DNA of 64,000 nt from Eublepharis macularius. Taxonomy: Eukaryota > Chordata > Lepidosauria > Squamata > Eublepharidae. The translations under genes and the position numbers were made by a program. The stretch is taken from assembly GCF_028583425.1 (NCBI RefSeq), contig NC_072790.1:14738552-14802551 (forward strand), in the 5' to 3' direction. Positions 44,635 through 56,139 of the stretch are shown here, in pieces; positions within the stretch are counted from its first letter, which is position 1; the number at the start of each line of letters is the position of its first letter. Below the pieces are notes generated by a model that saw only the letters and a list, made by a program, of their open reading frames with translations, did not search any database and was not told the DNA's origin.

Positions 44635-45940
44635 CAGGGGAAAAGTGGGGACTGTAGAAAAAGCAAGAATGAGAAGATGGGGTGGTGGTGATGGAAGACA
44701 AGCAAGATCCAGGAAGCATGTGAAAAAGAAAATATAAAAAGTCATTTAAAATAGAACAGATGAGCCTCCCCATCCTTTACAAAACAGCAGACACATTTTA
44801 AAAGGTAGACGAACCACATTTGTCTGACTTTTGTCATTTGAAGGGACTGGCCTTTTAATTCTGGGATGGAGTGAGAAATGTATACGATCCTGGAGTATGT
44901 TAGTGCAGTGTGCTAAATACTTCTTCACCCAAGACGTTTACGTGTATTTCCCTTCTATATCAAAGAATTGCATACATAATGTAGCTGTATAATCCCTGCA
45001 GTGGGAAACTGCAACGGATGGTATGTTCTTGCCAGATGTGTATGTGACTGACAAAAATAGCGCCCATTAAATTATAGGCAATGCACGACTCCCACATGGA
45101 AGTGATCTCTGTGAAAATAAGCTTGTGAAACAGTTCGAAATCTTGAAAATTTCATTTTGGGGAGGCCCTCGCCACCCTGTTAAGAATCCTGCTAGGCTGG
45201 CAGAGTGACTTCCTCAAGGTCACAATGTGAACTTCATTGCTGAGCAGGGGCCGGGGCCGGGATCTCAACTGCTACACCTATCCTAACATGACCCTGTGTT
45301 CTGAGGCCACGCTAAATCGAGGCTGTCCTTATAAGGAGCGCAGTATTTCATTTGCAATACAGATACAGATATCCCCCATGAATTGGGCTTCTTTGGGCAC
45401 TGCTGCCTCATGAATCAACACAAATGCAACAGAAAATAAGACTAGATACATCTTCTATTAAAATATATCTTTTTAAATATATTCATTTGTGCTAAAAAGC
45501 CTTCTTTGGCTGGCACGATACAGAAATTAGGAATATCGAGAGGGTTAACCAATGTGTGAACACAATCTTTTTGTCCAACTGATAGATGATGTGAGCAGAA
45601 GAAAAATTCTAGAAATGGGGCAGTTTCATTTCTCAGTGCAAGATATATTAATGGACATTATGGGAAAAGTGCCTAATTTACTCTGGTCCCTACAGTATGT
45701 CATTGTTACCCTGTCCTCTAGTGGGAGAGAGTGTCTATTGCAGACAGGAAAGCCCTGCTATAAAGCAGATTGAGAAAAGAAAGACCCTGTCGGAATGAAG
45801 TGAAGTATTTGAAGCTTTTCTGATCCACTTCTTTGAAAGACAAATGTTTACAGATGTGTGTGTAACCTGACTTGTCAAGAGCCAGCACCCTCACTGAGGA
45901 GAATTATTGAGAGCATCAAATTAAAATCCTCAAACAAAAG
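44635..45940. other. Intergenic sequence, mostly unassigned
   Basis: No gene seen. A MIR-like decayed piece is near 45.17-45.29 kb (gtgacttcctcaaggtcac). A 73-codon frame at 45552 has no family resemblance. Confidence 0.45.
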
Positions 45941-45944
45941 CCAT

Positions 45945-46290
45945 CTATTTATTTATTTTTGTTTTATTTACAGCATTTTTAACCTGCTTTTCTGCCCTCC
46001 CAGACAAGAAATTAAAACATACAAATTAAAATATCGCCTTAAAAGGCACCACATAAATACACCATTAAAACAATTTAAAACAATTTAATCCAGAACTTGA
46101 AATATATACAAAAGATAAAAACTGCAGTCAAAACGTTTGGGGAGGGGGGAAGGATCACAGAGGGAATGCCAAGGGAAACAAAACTGTGGAAAATGGCAAC
46201 AGAAGGGGACAGACAAATCTCCCTGAGGAAAGAGTTCCAGAATTTTGGTGCCACAACTGAGAAGGCCCTGTGCTGATTTGCCACCTATCT
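45945..46290 (-). mobile_element. L2-like LINE C-terminal fragment
   Basis: The minus-strand frame includes AFSVVAPKFWNSFLREI, the usual end block of L2/CR1-group ORFs (pattern RAFS..AP..WN.LP). An AT-rich 3' tail follows. Confidence 0.55.
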
Positions 46291-46839
46291 AATCTCAGGG
46301 TCTTCTCTACGTGAGATGCCTCGGCGCATGTTCGTCAAGTGTAGAGAGACACAACATTAGCCGGGGAGCGTAGTTTAAAAAGACAGAGCGGGTGGAGATT
46401 GCTCCCCAGAGGGTTTGTTAATTTCATCTTTGCCTCACCAAATGCTCTGTCAATTTCAGCTTTCCAGTCTAAAACTGGAATAGCAACCAGAGGGCAGCAA
46501 GGAATGGAAATGGGCTGGAGCTGCCTTCCCGAGCCAGGTTATAATGGGCTGAAGTTTCCCTTCATTTCACAGCCCCTTCAAACAGCTCCAGTGTTCTTGG
46601 AGACCAGAGGTTTTGGAATGGTCCGTTATCCATTTTCTGTGAATGTCCATGAGATACCTTTCTTTCCCTGTAACTTAACAGCCCATAAACCATACATCAA
46701 ATATTTTATAAATAATTTATGACTCCATGGATAAATATGGCTAGATCACATGAGAATTTTCTTATCTTGCCTGACAGCAATATAATAATATAATATAATA
46801 AAATATAACAATATAAATAACTCAGGTTTTTTTATATCC

Positions 46840-47150
46840 AGCACATATCAATCCTTAAATGTGTTTTATGTCTGTCGAAAAAGAAAGTATAGTCTCCAGT
46901 ATTCAGATTTTTGATCCTCCAACCATCTTCCAATTGTAGCAGTTTCATATAATTAAACAAATTTTGGGGAAGTTTGCCTTCTTTGTTTTTTTTTACCTAT
47001 CGTTTTTTTTAGATCCATTACCCCATCCACATCTCCAAAGATCATTATCTTCTTGAAAATCTAAAATGGATTGAAAAACACTTTCATAAAAAAATTCTCT
47101 TCTATTGTTTGGCACAAATATTGTTCCTTGTGTGTAAATCTTGCTTTCCA
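46840..47150 (-). mobile_element. L1-type LINE, endonuclease-region fragment
   Basis: Three minus-strand frames show GDVDGVMDLKKTIGKK, then IGRWLEDQKSEYWRLYF, matching the L1 endonuclease motifs GDFN..MD and W...NP..R.YTFFS. Stops and a frame change show it is dead. Confidence 0.6.
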
Positions 47151-47224
47151 GGAGCCTGATTTTCAAAATCCTCTATCTTCCATCACGTCAAAGTCTCTTA
47201 ATTCTTATTTTATATTTTTATTTT

Positions 47225-47285
47225 ATATTTCAATTTATATACCGCCCATCCCCAGGGGCTCTGGGTGGTGAACAGTTAAACAGTT
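47225..47285 (-). mobile_element. LINE 3' tail fragment
   Basis: Reads tttatataccgcccatcccc, aggggctctgggtggtgaac, the inverse of the 18.59 kb tail. Confidence 0.55.
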
Positions 47286-47589
47286 ATGTAACAATTATTT
47301 GTAAATTATCTATATAAAATTGCAATTCCTTTTTTAAATTATAAATTCTTAATAAACACACAAATACATACTAGCAAACAGGAACAAAGACCCAAAGAAT
47401 CATGGAAATTGTAATATGATACAACAGGAAGGGTGGACAGTGTTGTGCTTCATCTGCCATTGTAACTGAATCCCTCGTGTGAGTTTGTCACTGGTTGCCC
47501 CACTGGCCAAATCCGGGGACTTGAGCCCCTCAGCCCCCCTGTAGTTCAGTGGTTGCCTGGGGGCACAGCCCCCTTTGGACAAATCCAGG

Positions 47590-48190
47590 GGGGCTTGAGC
47601 CCCTCAGCCCGCCCATAGTTTACACCTATGGCATGGTACCATGCTAATGTTAAAATTTGAGGGGGTCTGAGTTCGAGCTGCACCAGAGCTGAAGGTACAC
47701 TAGGATGAAGAGAAAGAATCTCACGAAAGAAGGTTTGCTGGAGTTTATTGAGTGGATCCAGCAGTCCGTTGACCCAAATTGGGGCGGCACAGAGCAATTT
47801 GGGAAGAATGATAGCTTTACATAGCATTAACATGAACGGGATAAGTTGACCTCCTTTGGTGTAAAAAAATTTCTTAAGAATAATTAATAGTGGTTGATTT
47901 GTTTAAAAAGTATGTATTATTTTGCAAATTTGGAGAGAAGTTATTTATGTACAAAATAAGTAAGTGTGGAGCTAAAACACACCCTCGTCGTACGTGTTTT
48001 TCAATTTTTATTAATATCTTTGATGCGTTCATATTGGGGATTTTTGGTTGTAGAACATTCCCAGTATAAAAATTCTTAATCAGGGCCAATAGCCGCTTAG
48101 GAATAGAGGTGGAGTTTAACTTTTCCTGTAACTGTGTGTGCGGTACCAAGTCAAACGCTGTTCGGAGATCTACAAAGGCCACATATATTT
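47590..48190 (-). mobile_element. LINE reverse transcriptase fragment, same family as 2.2 kb
   Basis: Minus-strand frames show AFVDLRTAFDLVPHTQL and VRRGCVLAPHLLILYIN, then LLCAAPIWVNGLLDPLNKL. The VR-GC-LAP block parallels [15 protein letters not shown] of the 2.2 kb copy. Frames are split and the catalytic YADD block is lost. Confidence 0.65.
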
Positions 48191-48339
48191 TCCATTGGTT
48201 TTAATATATTTACTAACAAGGGTTGAGAGACTCACACAGTATTGTATGCAATTGCAGCCTTTTCAAAAGCCAACCTGCTCTTGCTGAATTATGTTCTGTT
48301 CCTCCATCCAATCTTTTAACTTAATCGCTAAGATATCAT

Positions 48340-48898
48340 GCATATATCTGTGAGGTTCCGGAGGAACCCCAGATGGAAATTATTGATCTGCAGTGGGATG
48401 CTGGGCAAAAGAAGCAGCTTTCAAAAGTTGGCATGAGCAAATTTTACCATTTGAAGGGTCCGAACTCCCTCAAGGCTTTTGCTTCTAAAATTCTGTCCAT
48501 GTTTTGGATAACGTACATCTGTGAACAGCTGGTTTTTTTGTAATGAATGTCAATAAATCAAAAGTCCATTCTCAGCTTACAGAGACACACCTGAACCGCA
48601 TATTCAAAACGACTGCAGCCCAGACTTGAACTCCAGATTTTGATGCAATAGTTCAGAGCAAGAGGTGTCAGTTATCAGAGACTGTTAAATAAAGGAAATA
48701 CTGTCAGAGTATTAATTTTAAAATCATGTTTATGTTTGAGTAAAAATAATATCATTATTGGGGTTTGCCTGTGTCCTTTATAAAGTTTATATCGCTGGTA
48801 CCTGGCATTAAATTTTATGGTACCCATGGCCTGTCCCGACAAAGTGACGTTTATGTCAGATCCAGTCCTCATAGCAAATGAGTTTGACACCCCTGCCA
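48340..48898 (+). mobile_element. hAT (Charlie-type) transposon, C-terminal transposase and 3' end
   Basis: The frame from about 48370 reads EIIDLQWDAGQKKQLSKVG, then SLKAFASKILSMFWITYIC and EQL, the hAT dimerisation end also found in SCAND3/GTF2IRD2-type proteins. The 3' end runs to gcaaatgagtttgacacccc, a Charlie-type tip. Stops and small changes show it is dead. Confidence 0.7.
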
Positions 48899-48899
48899 T

Positions 48900-49015
48900 A
48901 TAGTCTACCCTCCAAAGCAGTTGTTTTCTCTAGGGGAACTGATCTCTGTTGTCCGGAGATCAGTTGTAATTCCAGAAGATCTCCACCCCTACCTCCCTGG
49001 AGGTTGGCAACCCTA
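48900..49015. mobile_element. Short hAT-type element, TAGGGTTGCCA family, truncated
   Basis: Reads aaagcagttgttttctctag, gatcagttgtaattccagaag and ends ggaggttggcaaccctat. Only the right half is present, directly beside the Charlie-type end. Confidence 0.6.
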
Positions 49016-49165
49016 TAGTAAGCATATAGAAATAGGGTACCAGAATTGACATCAATGTGTGCACAGCCATTTGCCCAGGCTGCCTACCAATGTCAGGTAA
49101 TCTCCAAGCAGCCTGCCTCCTCCTGCTGATCACCAGTGAACCACACAAATCCGTGGCCTGTTCTG

Positions 49166-49690
49166 CCTCAGGCCCAATTCAGAAGAAGCAGACAGATAGA
49201 GTCCGATGAGGAGAGGAAACTGAGTTTATTCGAATAGAGGGAAGACCGTGGATACAAGGGCAATAAAAGCCCAGTAGAACCACCTGTTCTTCAGAGGTCT
49301 GAGAAACGTTACATCAACTTTTATCACCTTGGGTTCCTTATGTATTCAGTAAGTTATTGGTTGAGTTAGGTGCGTGTAGGGGAATCATTCCATTCGTTTA
49401 GCATAATTAGGGGTTGTCTTCTTACTCAATTAACACTTGTAAAAGTTGTTTATCATTTCAAAGAACAAACACTCTTTCTTTGGCAACTCTGATATCAGTT
49501 CAAGTATCCATTGGGCAGATGTGTGTCATTTTCACGACTAGCCGGGATCCATTCCCATCCTTGATGTAACTAGCAGAACAACTACCCATTGTTAATTTAT
49601 TCCATTACATGATATAGGTGCTGGGCAAAGAACATTTCCACGCATTCCTGAAACAAAGGCTTTAATACAAGTGCCCCAATCTATGGCAGG
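49166..49690 (-). mobile_element. Possible LTR-like fossil
   Basis: A minus-strand ATAAACTC context (gagtttattcgaata) and the length suggest an LTR, but ends and duplications are not resolved. Confidence 0.3.
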
Positions 49691-50169
49691 ATGATGGCCA
49701 TCTATCTCTTGCAATGTTGCCAATGAGGGAACTGAGATTCTACAGGCCTGGATCTTAATTGATTTGTTCTCAGAGATTCTAGAAATGCAGTTTCATTTTC
49801 TACAGTCAGCACTTTTGTTAGCTTGCAAGGACAAGAGAAAGATGGGTAAGGGCCTTCTCTTAGTGTGGCTGTGTCAAGACAAAAATCATAAAACATTATT
49901 ATATCTACATTCATATAGTCATCTTTCTGATACATGTTTGTGCATAAAATATCACTGAGGGACTCTGAGGGCCCCTGCTTACTACTCAGAATTTAGGGGA
50001 GGTCAGGGCTGTGTCCCACACCAGCGATTGCCAGGCAGAGAGACAAATTGTTAGGAGTTTGTCTTCCACCAGGAGGCACCGGGCAAGCCTACCTCCACTC
50101 GAGCCCCTGGAGTGCTGCTGCTATTCAAAGCAGACCATAATGACCTTGATAAACCAACAGGGCAGCTTT

Positions 50170-50285
50170 ATATGTAGTTGTTCAGTAGAAGAGCATCTGC
50201 TTTGCATCGCCAGCTAAACCCCCAGATCACAGATGATATGAAAGAACTCAAAATGAGGCCTGCACTCTGTGAGACCCTTTTGGCA
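50170..50285 (+). mobile_element. Decayed SINE of the 12.56 kb family
   Basis: Shares gttcagtagaagagcatctg, ctttgcatcg and gatatgaaagaactc with that family. Confidence 0.4.
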
Positions 50286-50954
50286 TTAACTGTAAGCCAA
50301 GAATAGAAGTGTGAGGTGTTGGAAAAATATGAAATGTAGTGATGGAAATCTGAAATATGTTATGGGTGGATCTACTGCAATAAGGGAGATCTCTAAAGAT
50401 TATCTGAGACGAGGAAGGATGCAGAGAAAAGCATTTCTGTTTCCAATTTGGTCTTCAACATGCTTGTCAATAAAGTTTTCCCCCCTTGCAATAAGTTATG
50501 TCTATTCAATTACTACAGAAGCAAGTATAGATTGTGCCACTACCAGGGAGTATAATTTAAAGCATTTTGTGTCCTTGGTATTCTTCATCCCCAATAAACT
50601 TGTCTAATTGAAAGAAAGCTATATTGACAATCTGACAGTATTAATAGTGAATTTTGAATTATTTTTGCTTGCAGTTCCTAAATCCAAATGCTACAGCTCT
50701 GTATCTTTTTTTCTTTTTAAGTGGTAAGAATTCACTGAAATAGCGCTCTCTGGTGTTCTTTAGGTTCAGGCAGTATTTGAATCCCAGTGCCACACGAATG
50801 GATGCTTTCTGTCCCTGAAATCAAATGCCTCATCATCTTATATTTGCCTAGAAACACTTATGTCAAATACTGGGTTGAGATAAACAGATAGAAAGGTAGG
50901 ATATGGTGGATTTTCCACTTGACACTAAGAGTCTCTCTACCCAAGACATCTTAC

Positions 50955-51660
50955 TAGGGATCCCAGACACCCACTTACCTGAGCAGCGGGGGGAGGGGTG
51001 TGTACCTTCCTTGCGTGCTCCCCTGTGGCGTGGTGCACTCCCATGCGCCGCCGCTGCCAGAATCAGCCCATTTTGGCCCAGACCGAGGCCACTGTGGAGT
51101 GCTGGAGCACTCCTGCGCTCTGCAGCGCTCAAAATGGGCCCGATCCATGGCAAATCAGGACCATTTTCAGCCGCTACAGAGCACAGGAGTGCTCCTGTGC
51201 TCTGCAGTGCCCCAAAATGGGCCTGTTTCAGCGTGGATCGGGCCCGTTTTGAGGCACTGTGGAGTGCAGGAATGCTCCTGCACCAGCAGTGCTCCAAACA
51301 GGCCCATTCTGCTATGGATTGTGTCCATTTTGAGGTGCTGCAGAGTGCAGGAATGCTCCTGTGCTCTGTGGTGCCCAAAACGGGCCCTTTCCGCCATGCA
51401 TTGGGCCCATTTTGAGGTGCTGTGGAGCACAGGAGCGCCTCAAAAACGAGCCCGATCTGCAGCAGCCTGTTTCTGGTGCTGTGGAGTGCAGGAGTGCTCT
51501 GCAGCGCCCAAAAACGGGCCTGCCCCGGGGGGGGGGCGTATGACATCACTAGTGATGTCATTGTGCTTGTGGGGTGCACGCACACACTCACCCCCCTCTC
51601 CCCAAAGGTAAGTGCCAGGTTCGTCCCCTGCCGGGAGGTTGAAAAGGCCTGGCAATCCTA
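50955..51660. mobile_element. hAT-type nonautonomous element with internal minisatellite
   Basis: Tips are TAGGGATCCCAG and CTGGCAATCCTA. The flanks are identical eight-base duplications catcttac at 50947-50954 and 51661-51668. The interior holds an array of about 81-bp units. The long overlapping frames on both strands (up to 242 codons) follow the repeat periodicity and are not genes. Confidence 0.9.
51090..51515 (+). repeat. Minisatellite, about 81-bp units, 5-6 copies
   Basis: Unit starts near 51090, 51172, 51253, 51334, 51415 and 51476 (the last is shorter). Each contains gtggagtgcaggagtgctcc and an aaatgggc core. Units have internal palindromic words (ggagcactcc-like). Confidence 0.85.
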
Positions 51661-51689
51661 CATCTTACACAGGGACACTCAAGTGTAGG

Positions 51690-51800
51690 GAGATGCAATG
51701 TCAGCCAGGAAGTGTAGTTTAAAAAGACAGAGCCAAAAGCTCTGTCAATTTCACCTCTCTACAGGAGGGTAGAGGCTGAGATGAAATTAACAAACCCTCT
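51690..51800. repeat. Repeat fragment shared with 46.33-46.45 kb
   Basis: Both places carry gtagtttaaaaagacagagc with caagtgtag-type words before it and aacaaaccctctga-like words nearby. Probably a DNA-transposon remnant. Confidence 0.4.
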
Positions 51801-52259
51801 GAGGCTCCAAATACCTGCCCCATATAAACTATAAACCAAAATATAAAAGTAGGACTTCGTTTAAACAAAATTAGTATCATTAGTAGTTCTGCTTGACATA
51901 CTGTTTCAGCATAAGTGATATTGAAGGGATCTACACATCATTAGACATTGCGCTACCAATAATTCACCTCTTGGATTTTCCTGTCTGATCTCAAAAATCC
52001 AGGACGTTGATGATGACAGAAGGGCAGCATCCAATGACATGTGGATTCCCAATAATTTAAAGCCCTGCTTTCTAACTGGGGGAGCTACAACAAAGACTTT
52101 ATTAGGCAAGGAACTGGAAAGGCAGCTGTAGGACATAGGTAAGAGGAAGAAGTAGCCCAAATCAATCAAACCTGAGTTGCTGGAACTAAACCTCTGTGTT
52201 TTTGAGTAATCCAAACAGTTTTAGACCATAGTGTAAAAGCGAAGACACCTTGGTGTTGA

Positions 52260-52479
52260 AGAGTTTAATGGCAGCTGGAATATATTGAGCCCCAGATGAA
52301 TAAAAGAAGTGACAGATCTCACTGAGATATCTCTGTCTTTTGGTGCTACACCTCTGAAGATGCCAGCCACAGCTGCTGGCGAAACGTCAGGAACTACAAT
52401 GCCAAGACCACGGCAATACAGCCCGGAAAACCCACAACAACCATCGTTCTCTGGCCGTGAAAGCCTTCGACAATACATT
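52260..52479 (+). mobile_element. Penelope-like retroelement end fragment, fossil
   Basis: The end block gcaatacagcccggaaaacc, cacaacaacc and gaaagccttcgacaatacat is what I know from squamate Penelope-like elements. It holds a hammerhead-like motif. An LTR element is inserted at its tip; the sequence gaca resumes at 53437. Confidence 0.6.
52338..52407 (+). ncRNA. Hammerhead ribozyme motif (Penelope type)
   Basis: Core CTGAAGA at 52354-52360, stem II gccagc/gctggc with a 7-base loop, then GAAACGTC at 52381-52388. In this reading stem III is just two pairs (A-U, C-G) without a loop, and the cut would follow GTC. Stem I: cct before the core pairs with agg after it, and ttttggt (52338-52344) pairs with gccaaga (52401-52407). 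Whether it cleaves is not known. Confidence 0.7.
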
Positions 52480-53431
52480 TGTAAAGAAAAAAATGTTATG
52501 TTTAAGAGTATAGGAAGCCCTTTTGAGAGCTGGGTTGGAAGCTTCCTTGGCTGGAGAAATTCCTTCCCCCCTTTTTGGAGAGGCTTTTCACTTTTGCTAG
52601 CAGTTAAGTTATGTATGCTCTGTCCTTGAGTCAAGATAAGCTGTTCTTGCTGGCTAATTGGCAACTAACTTCACACCTGTAGTTTGGGGTCGTGTGCCAA
52701 GAGCTGCAGACCTTCCACACGTCCCTTTGCGCACTTGTCAGGTGATGTGGTCAGGCTGGGAGTGGGTGTGGTCAGGCCTGCCTGACTTTGGTTCCAGCTT
52801 GAACCAATATAAACCGGCTGTTAACCAACATGGAGAAGCTTATGTTGAGCGCCTACCTTAGACCTCTGCTTATGCTCTTTTGCTTTGTTTCTGGCTCTAT
52901 TTGTTGAGAAGGACTGAAGCTCCATCTTTTGCCTTGCTGTTTTGTGGGATTTTTGCTTGCTACAACTGAGAAACCAACTTGCTTTGCCTCCTAAGAATTT
53001 ACTGTGGTATTTAGAGCTTACTGCTGTAGGTTTTTGTTTCTTTGTACTCACTTTTTGTCTCGTGTGTGATAACCCTACACTTGGAATTAATAAACCTTTA
53101 TATTTTTATCTTGTGTGGGTTATTAAGACTCTGAAGCCTCACTGCTATAAAACCTTTGTTGAACTCACCCTATGTGTGCTTGAGATCCACCTACCAAACA
53201 ACTATTCTTTTGCTGTGAACTCTGCCTATAAGTTTATCCTTGCAAGGTAGACTTTGCTTTGGCCACATTCCCTAAGCTCTGGAGCTTTGCTCCCTAACTC
53301 CTTAGCCTAGGGATAGACTGGGGAGCTGGTGGCAGCTTACTTGGTTTGCTATTTGCAACAGGACCTTCTAGGCAGCCTGTGTCCCGTCCCCTGAGCTGGG
53401 CTGGGCCCCAGGGGTCTGGAACTCCTTGACA
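52480..53431 (+). mobile_element. LTR-like element (solo LTR type), exact 5-bp duplication, fossil
   Basis: Starts tgtaaagaaa and ends actccttgaca. Flanked by acatt at 52475-52479 and 53432-53436. In order it has a TATA-like caatataaaccgg near 52807 and a signal attaataaacc near 53090 with a T-rich run. 952 bp, no coding parts. Inserted into the Penelope-like end, so younger than it. Confidence 0.75.
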
Positions 53432-53439
53432 ACATTGAC

Positions 53440-55250
53440 AGATAATAAATTGGTTTAGAATAAACGGGCAGCAAGTGAGAGTAAATTTGATCTAACTTGT
53501 AACCGTTGTCTTGCACACAAGATGTTGAAGTGATCGACCAGTTCAAGGTCCTTCCTGCGAAAGCCCCACAGAGGAGCCACTGAGAAAGCAAACAAACTTG
53601 TGAACAGGAAATAGAAATGGCTAGAATAGAATTCACTAGCTGAGTGAATTCTGAGAGTAGTTTTGGTTATCTATTAATATCCTCTAGCAGGTTTTCCGGC
53701 ATCCCAATATGCATTAGAAAAACTGCTACGGAGCTCTTCACATTAGGATATTTCATGCAACTCAAATAAAAAATATAGACATTACATTTATTGCATTTGA
53801 CTGTGTTCGATCATAAGGAATAGGAAAAGCACAACAGGTAAATTGCCAATCAAACAACATTGTCAAGATTGAATCGATTTGCACATATTCAGAGACCTCC
53901 TGATAGAGAAGACGTAGATGTCTGTCAGAGTTCGAGCACTTAAGTGTTAAGTTCTGAACCCAGAACTCCCAGACTAGGTCAACTGGACACACCCCAGCAA
54001 TTGGTAACATTTGAGCTGGCCCCAAGTCTCATAGCTCAGCAGGTTATTTGAACCTGGGTTTTGGAGTCTGGCATTCAAACCACTTCACTATCTCGTAGTA
54101 CCCTCCTTTAAACAACTCTCATTTTATTTCTTTCTGACTTCCTAAGTACAATAACCTGTGGCAAAAGTCTCGTTAGCAAACAAGCTCTTGTGCACCAACC
54201 GAATCCCGTGACCCCAAATTCAGCCACATCCTGTCATTTAATCTTTTTCGATATCCCCTTATCGCAATCCTGATTCAGTTTATCTGCCAGTTTAGAAAAG
54301 AAACGCTTTAATCAAGGAAGCACACTCCAATCTCAGGAAAATAACACTCGAGCGAAATCATAGATGTTCTCCTGTGCTGTTTACTTTTGCATTTGTATTT
54401 TGATGAGAAATGCTCTTTGGAAAAGCAAGGAGGGTCATTGGCAGATATGGAATTGTTCTTTTTATTATTATTATTATTATTTTCAGAATAAAAGGGGTAC
54501 TGAAAGAAGAAGGGGAGATACAAGGTCAAAGAAACAGTAAAAATTTGCATTACAAGCATTATTAAAATACAGAGTACACAAAACATATCTTAATCAGAGT
54601 TAATCAATGTTAAAGTGAAGAATACATCTGCTATTCCAGCTACTGTGTATTTTCACATTTACCTTCACAAATTAAATACGTCATGCAACCTACCTCATCA
54701 TTAATATTTGACCATTTCCATCTTATCATAACCTTGTATTCAATATATAACAATATATCAGTATACAATCTTAATTCAACTTTCTAAAACTTAAACAGGA
54801 ATACACAAAGAAAGAAAGGGGGAGGGAAACGTTTGCGACTTATCACTACAAGAGTTCTTAGAATACAGAGTGCACAAAAACCTAATCTTTTTCAATATTT
54901 ATCCATTCATAGCAATGTTTCCATATCTACAAACTATTTTAGCAATTATATATTTGATAGAATTGGAGCAAGAAACACAGACGTTGGACTCAAAGGTAAA
55001 TTTAAGGTCACTTTGGCTGTGAACTTTCCACACTTGGGCTTATGAATGTCAAGGATATATGGCTATTTGTCTACAAGCTTTGGTGGTGCAGTACTTGATT
55101 TTCCACATGTTCATCTGCCATTACTGTCCTCTGCCTCTCTGCTATCATTTCATTGTGATGCTCCACTCGCCTGTGGGTTCAGAGAGCTCCTTGGAGGAAC
55201 ACTGGTGTAAAAATGTAATAAAATGTGCAAGTTTTTAAACTCCACAGGAT
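53440..55250. other. Intergenic sequence, mostly unassigned
   Basis: AT-rich. It includes a TTA microsatellite at about 54460-54482 and a decayed SINE-like piece near 54.0-54.1 kb. No gene seen. Confidence 0.45.
54460..54482 (+). repeat. TTA microsatellite
   Basis: About seven TTA units. Confidence 0.8.
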
Positions 55251-55252
55251 TC

Positions 55253-55500
55253 TTCATAGGATCATAGAATTGGAAGGAGCCTTACAGACCATCTAGTCCA
55301 ACCTCCACCCCAATGCAGGAACAGCCTAAAGCACCCCCAACGTTTGTCCAACCACTCCTTGAAGACTGCCAATGATCCACCACATCCCTAGACAGCTGAT
55401 TCAACGACTGAATTACTCTTAACGTGAACAAGTTTTTCCTAACTTCCAGCATGTACCTACCTTCCTGTAGTTTAAACCGATTATTGTAAGCCAGGATGGA
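55253..55500 (-). mobile_element. CR1 LINE 3' end
   Basis: Reads catagaattggaaggagcct, catctagtccaacctccacc and onward in CR1 order on the minus strand, with the 3' end at 55253. Typical CR1 of reptiles and birds. Confidence 0.75.
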
Positions 55501-55974
55501 TACTTTTAAGGGTGGGCGGAAATGTCAGGTCATTATCTGAAGGCTAAAAGTATGCAGACAGGAAATGTAAGAGAATGGCCTGAAACATACTCTCCCCCTC
55601 CTCTTTTTCCTAACACCCCCCTGATGAAGAGCTCTGGAGTACTCTCAAGCTTGCACAGTTTGTACTTTTTAGGTTGGCCTGAATCCAAGGCAGAGTAATT
55701 ATCAGAAGGAGCAAAGGATTTTCAGTGCAGTCCTAAGAACTCTCCTGGGGGTAAAGCTCCATTGAACAGACCCGAGGAGAATTCTGAGGAGGCCTGTTTA
55801 GGATTGCTCTCTGTTTCCGCATGTCCACTGCTTTCACACCCGTCAGGCAATGTACTTTCAAGGCACTTTAGCAAGAGGATTTTCATGCCCTTGCAAGCGC
55901 TAACGCGAGCGATGGAACCCACTTGCAAATGAGCGCTAAAGTGCATGATCCACAGATGCGTCAAAGCCGAAGTA

Positions 55975-56130
55975 CGGTGGCCAATCTCCAGGTGGTGGCT
56001 GGAGATCTCCCAGAATTACAGCTGATCTCCAGACGACAGCTCCTCTGCAGGAAATAGCTGCTTTGGATAGAGTATCTTCCCTCTCTGGGTACCCCTCCCC
56101 CTCAAATCTCCAGGAGTTGGCAACCCTGGA
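55975..56130. mobile_element. Short hAT-type element, TAGGGTTGCCA family
   Basis: Reads ggccaatctccaggtggtgg, gatctcccagaattacagc and ends ggagttggcaaccctgg. It abuts the CpG island on its left. Confidence 0.6.
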
Positions 56131-56139
56131 AAGCAGCCC

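Noticed and set aside
50863-51611. Overlapping frames of 170-242 codons on both strands
   Set aside because: They follow the 81-bp repeat period of a bounded hAT-type element and show the same low-complexity wording on both strands. Not genes.
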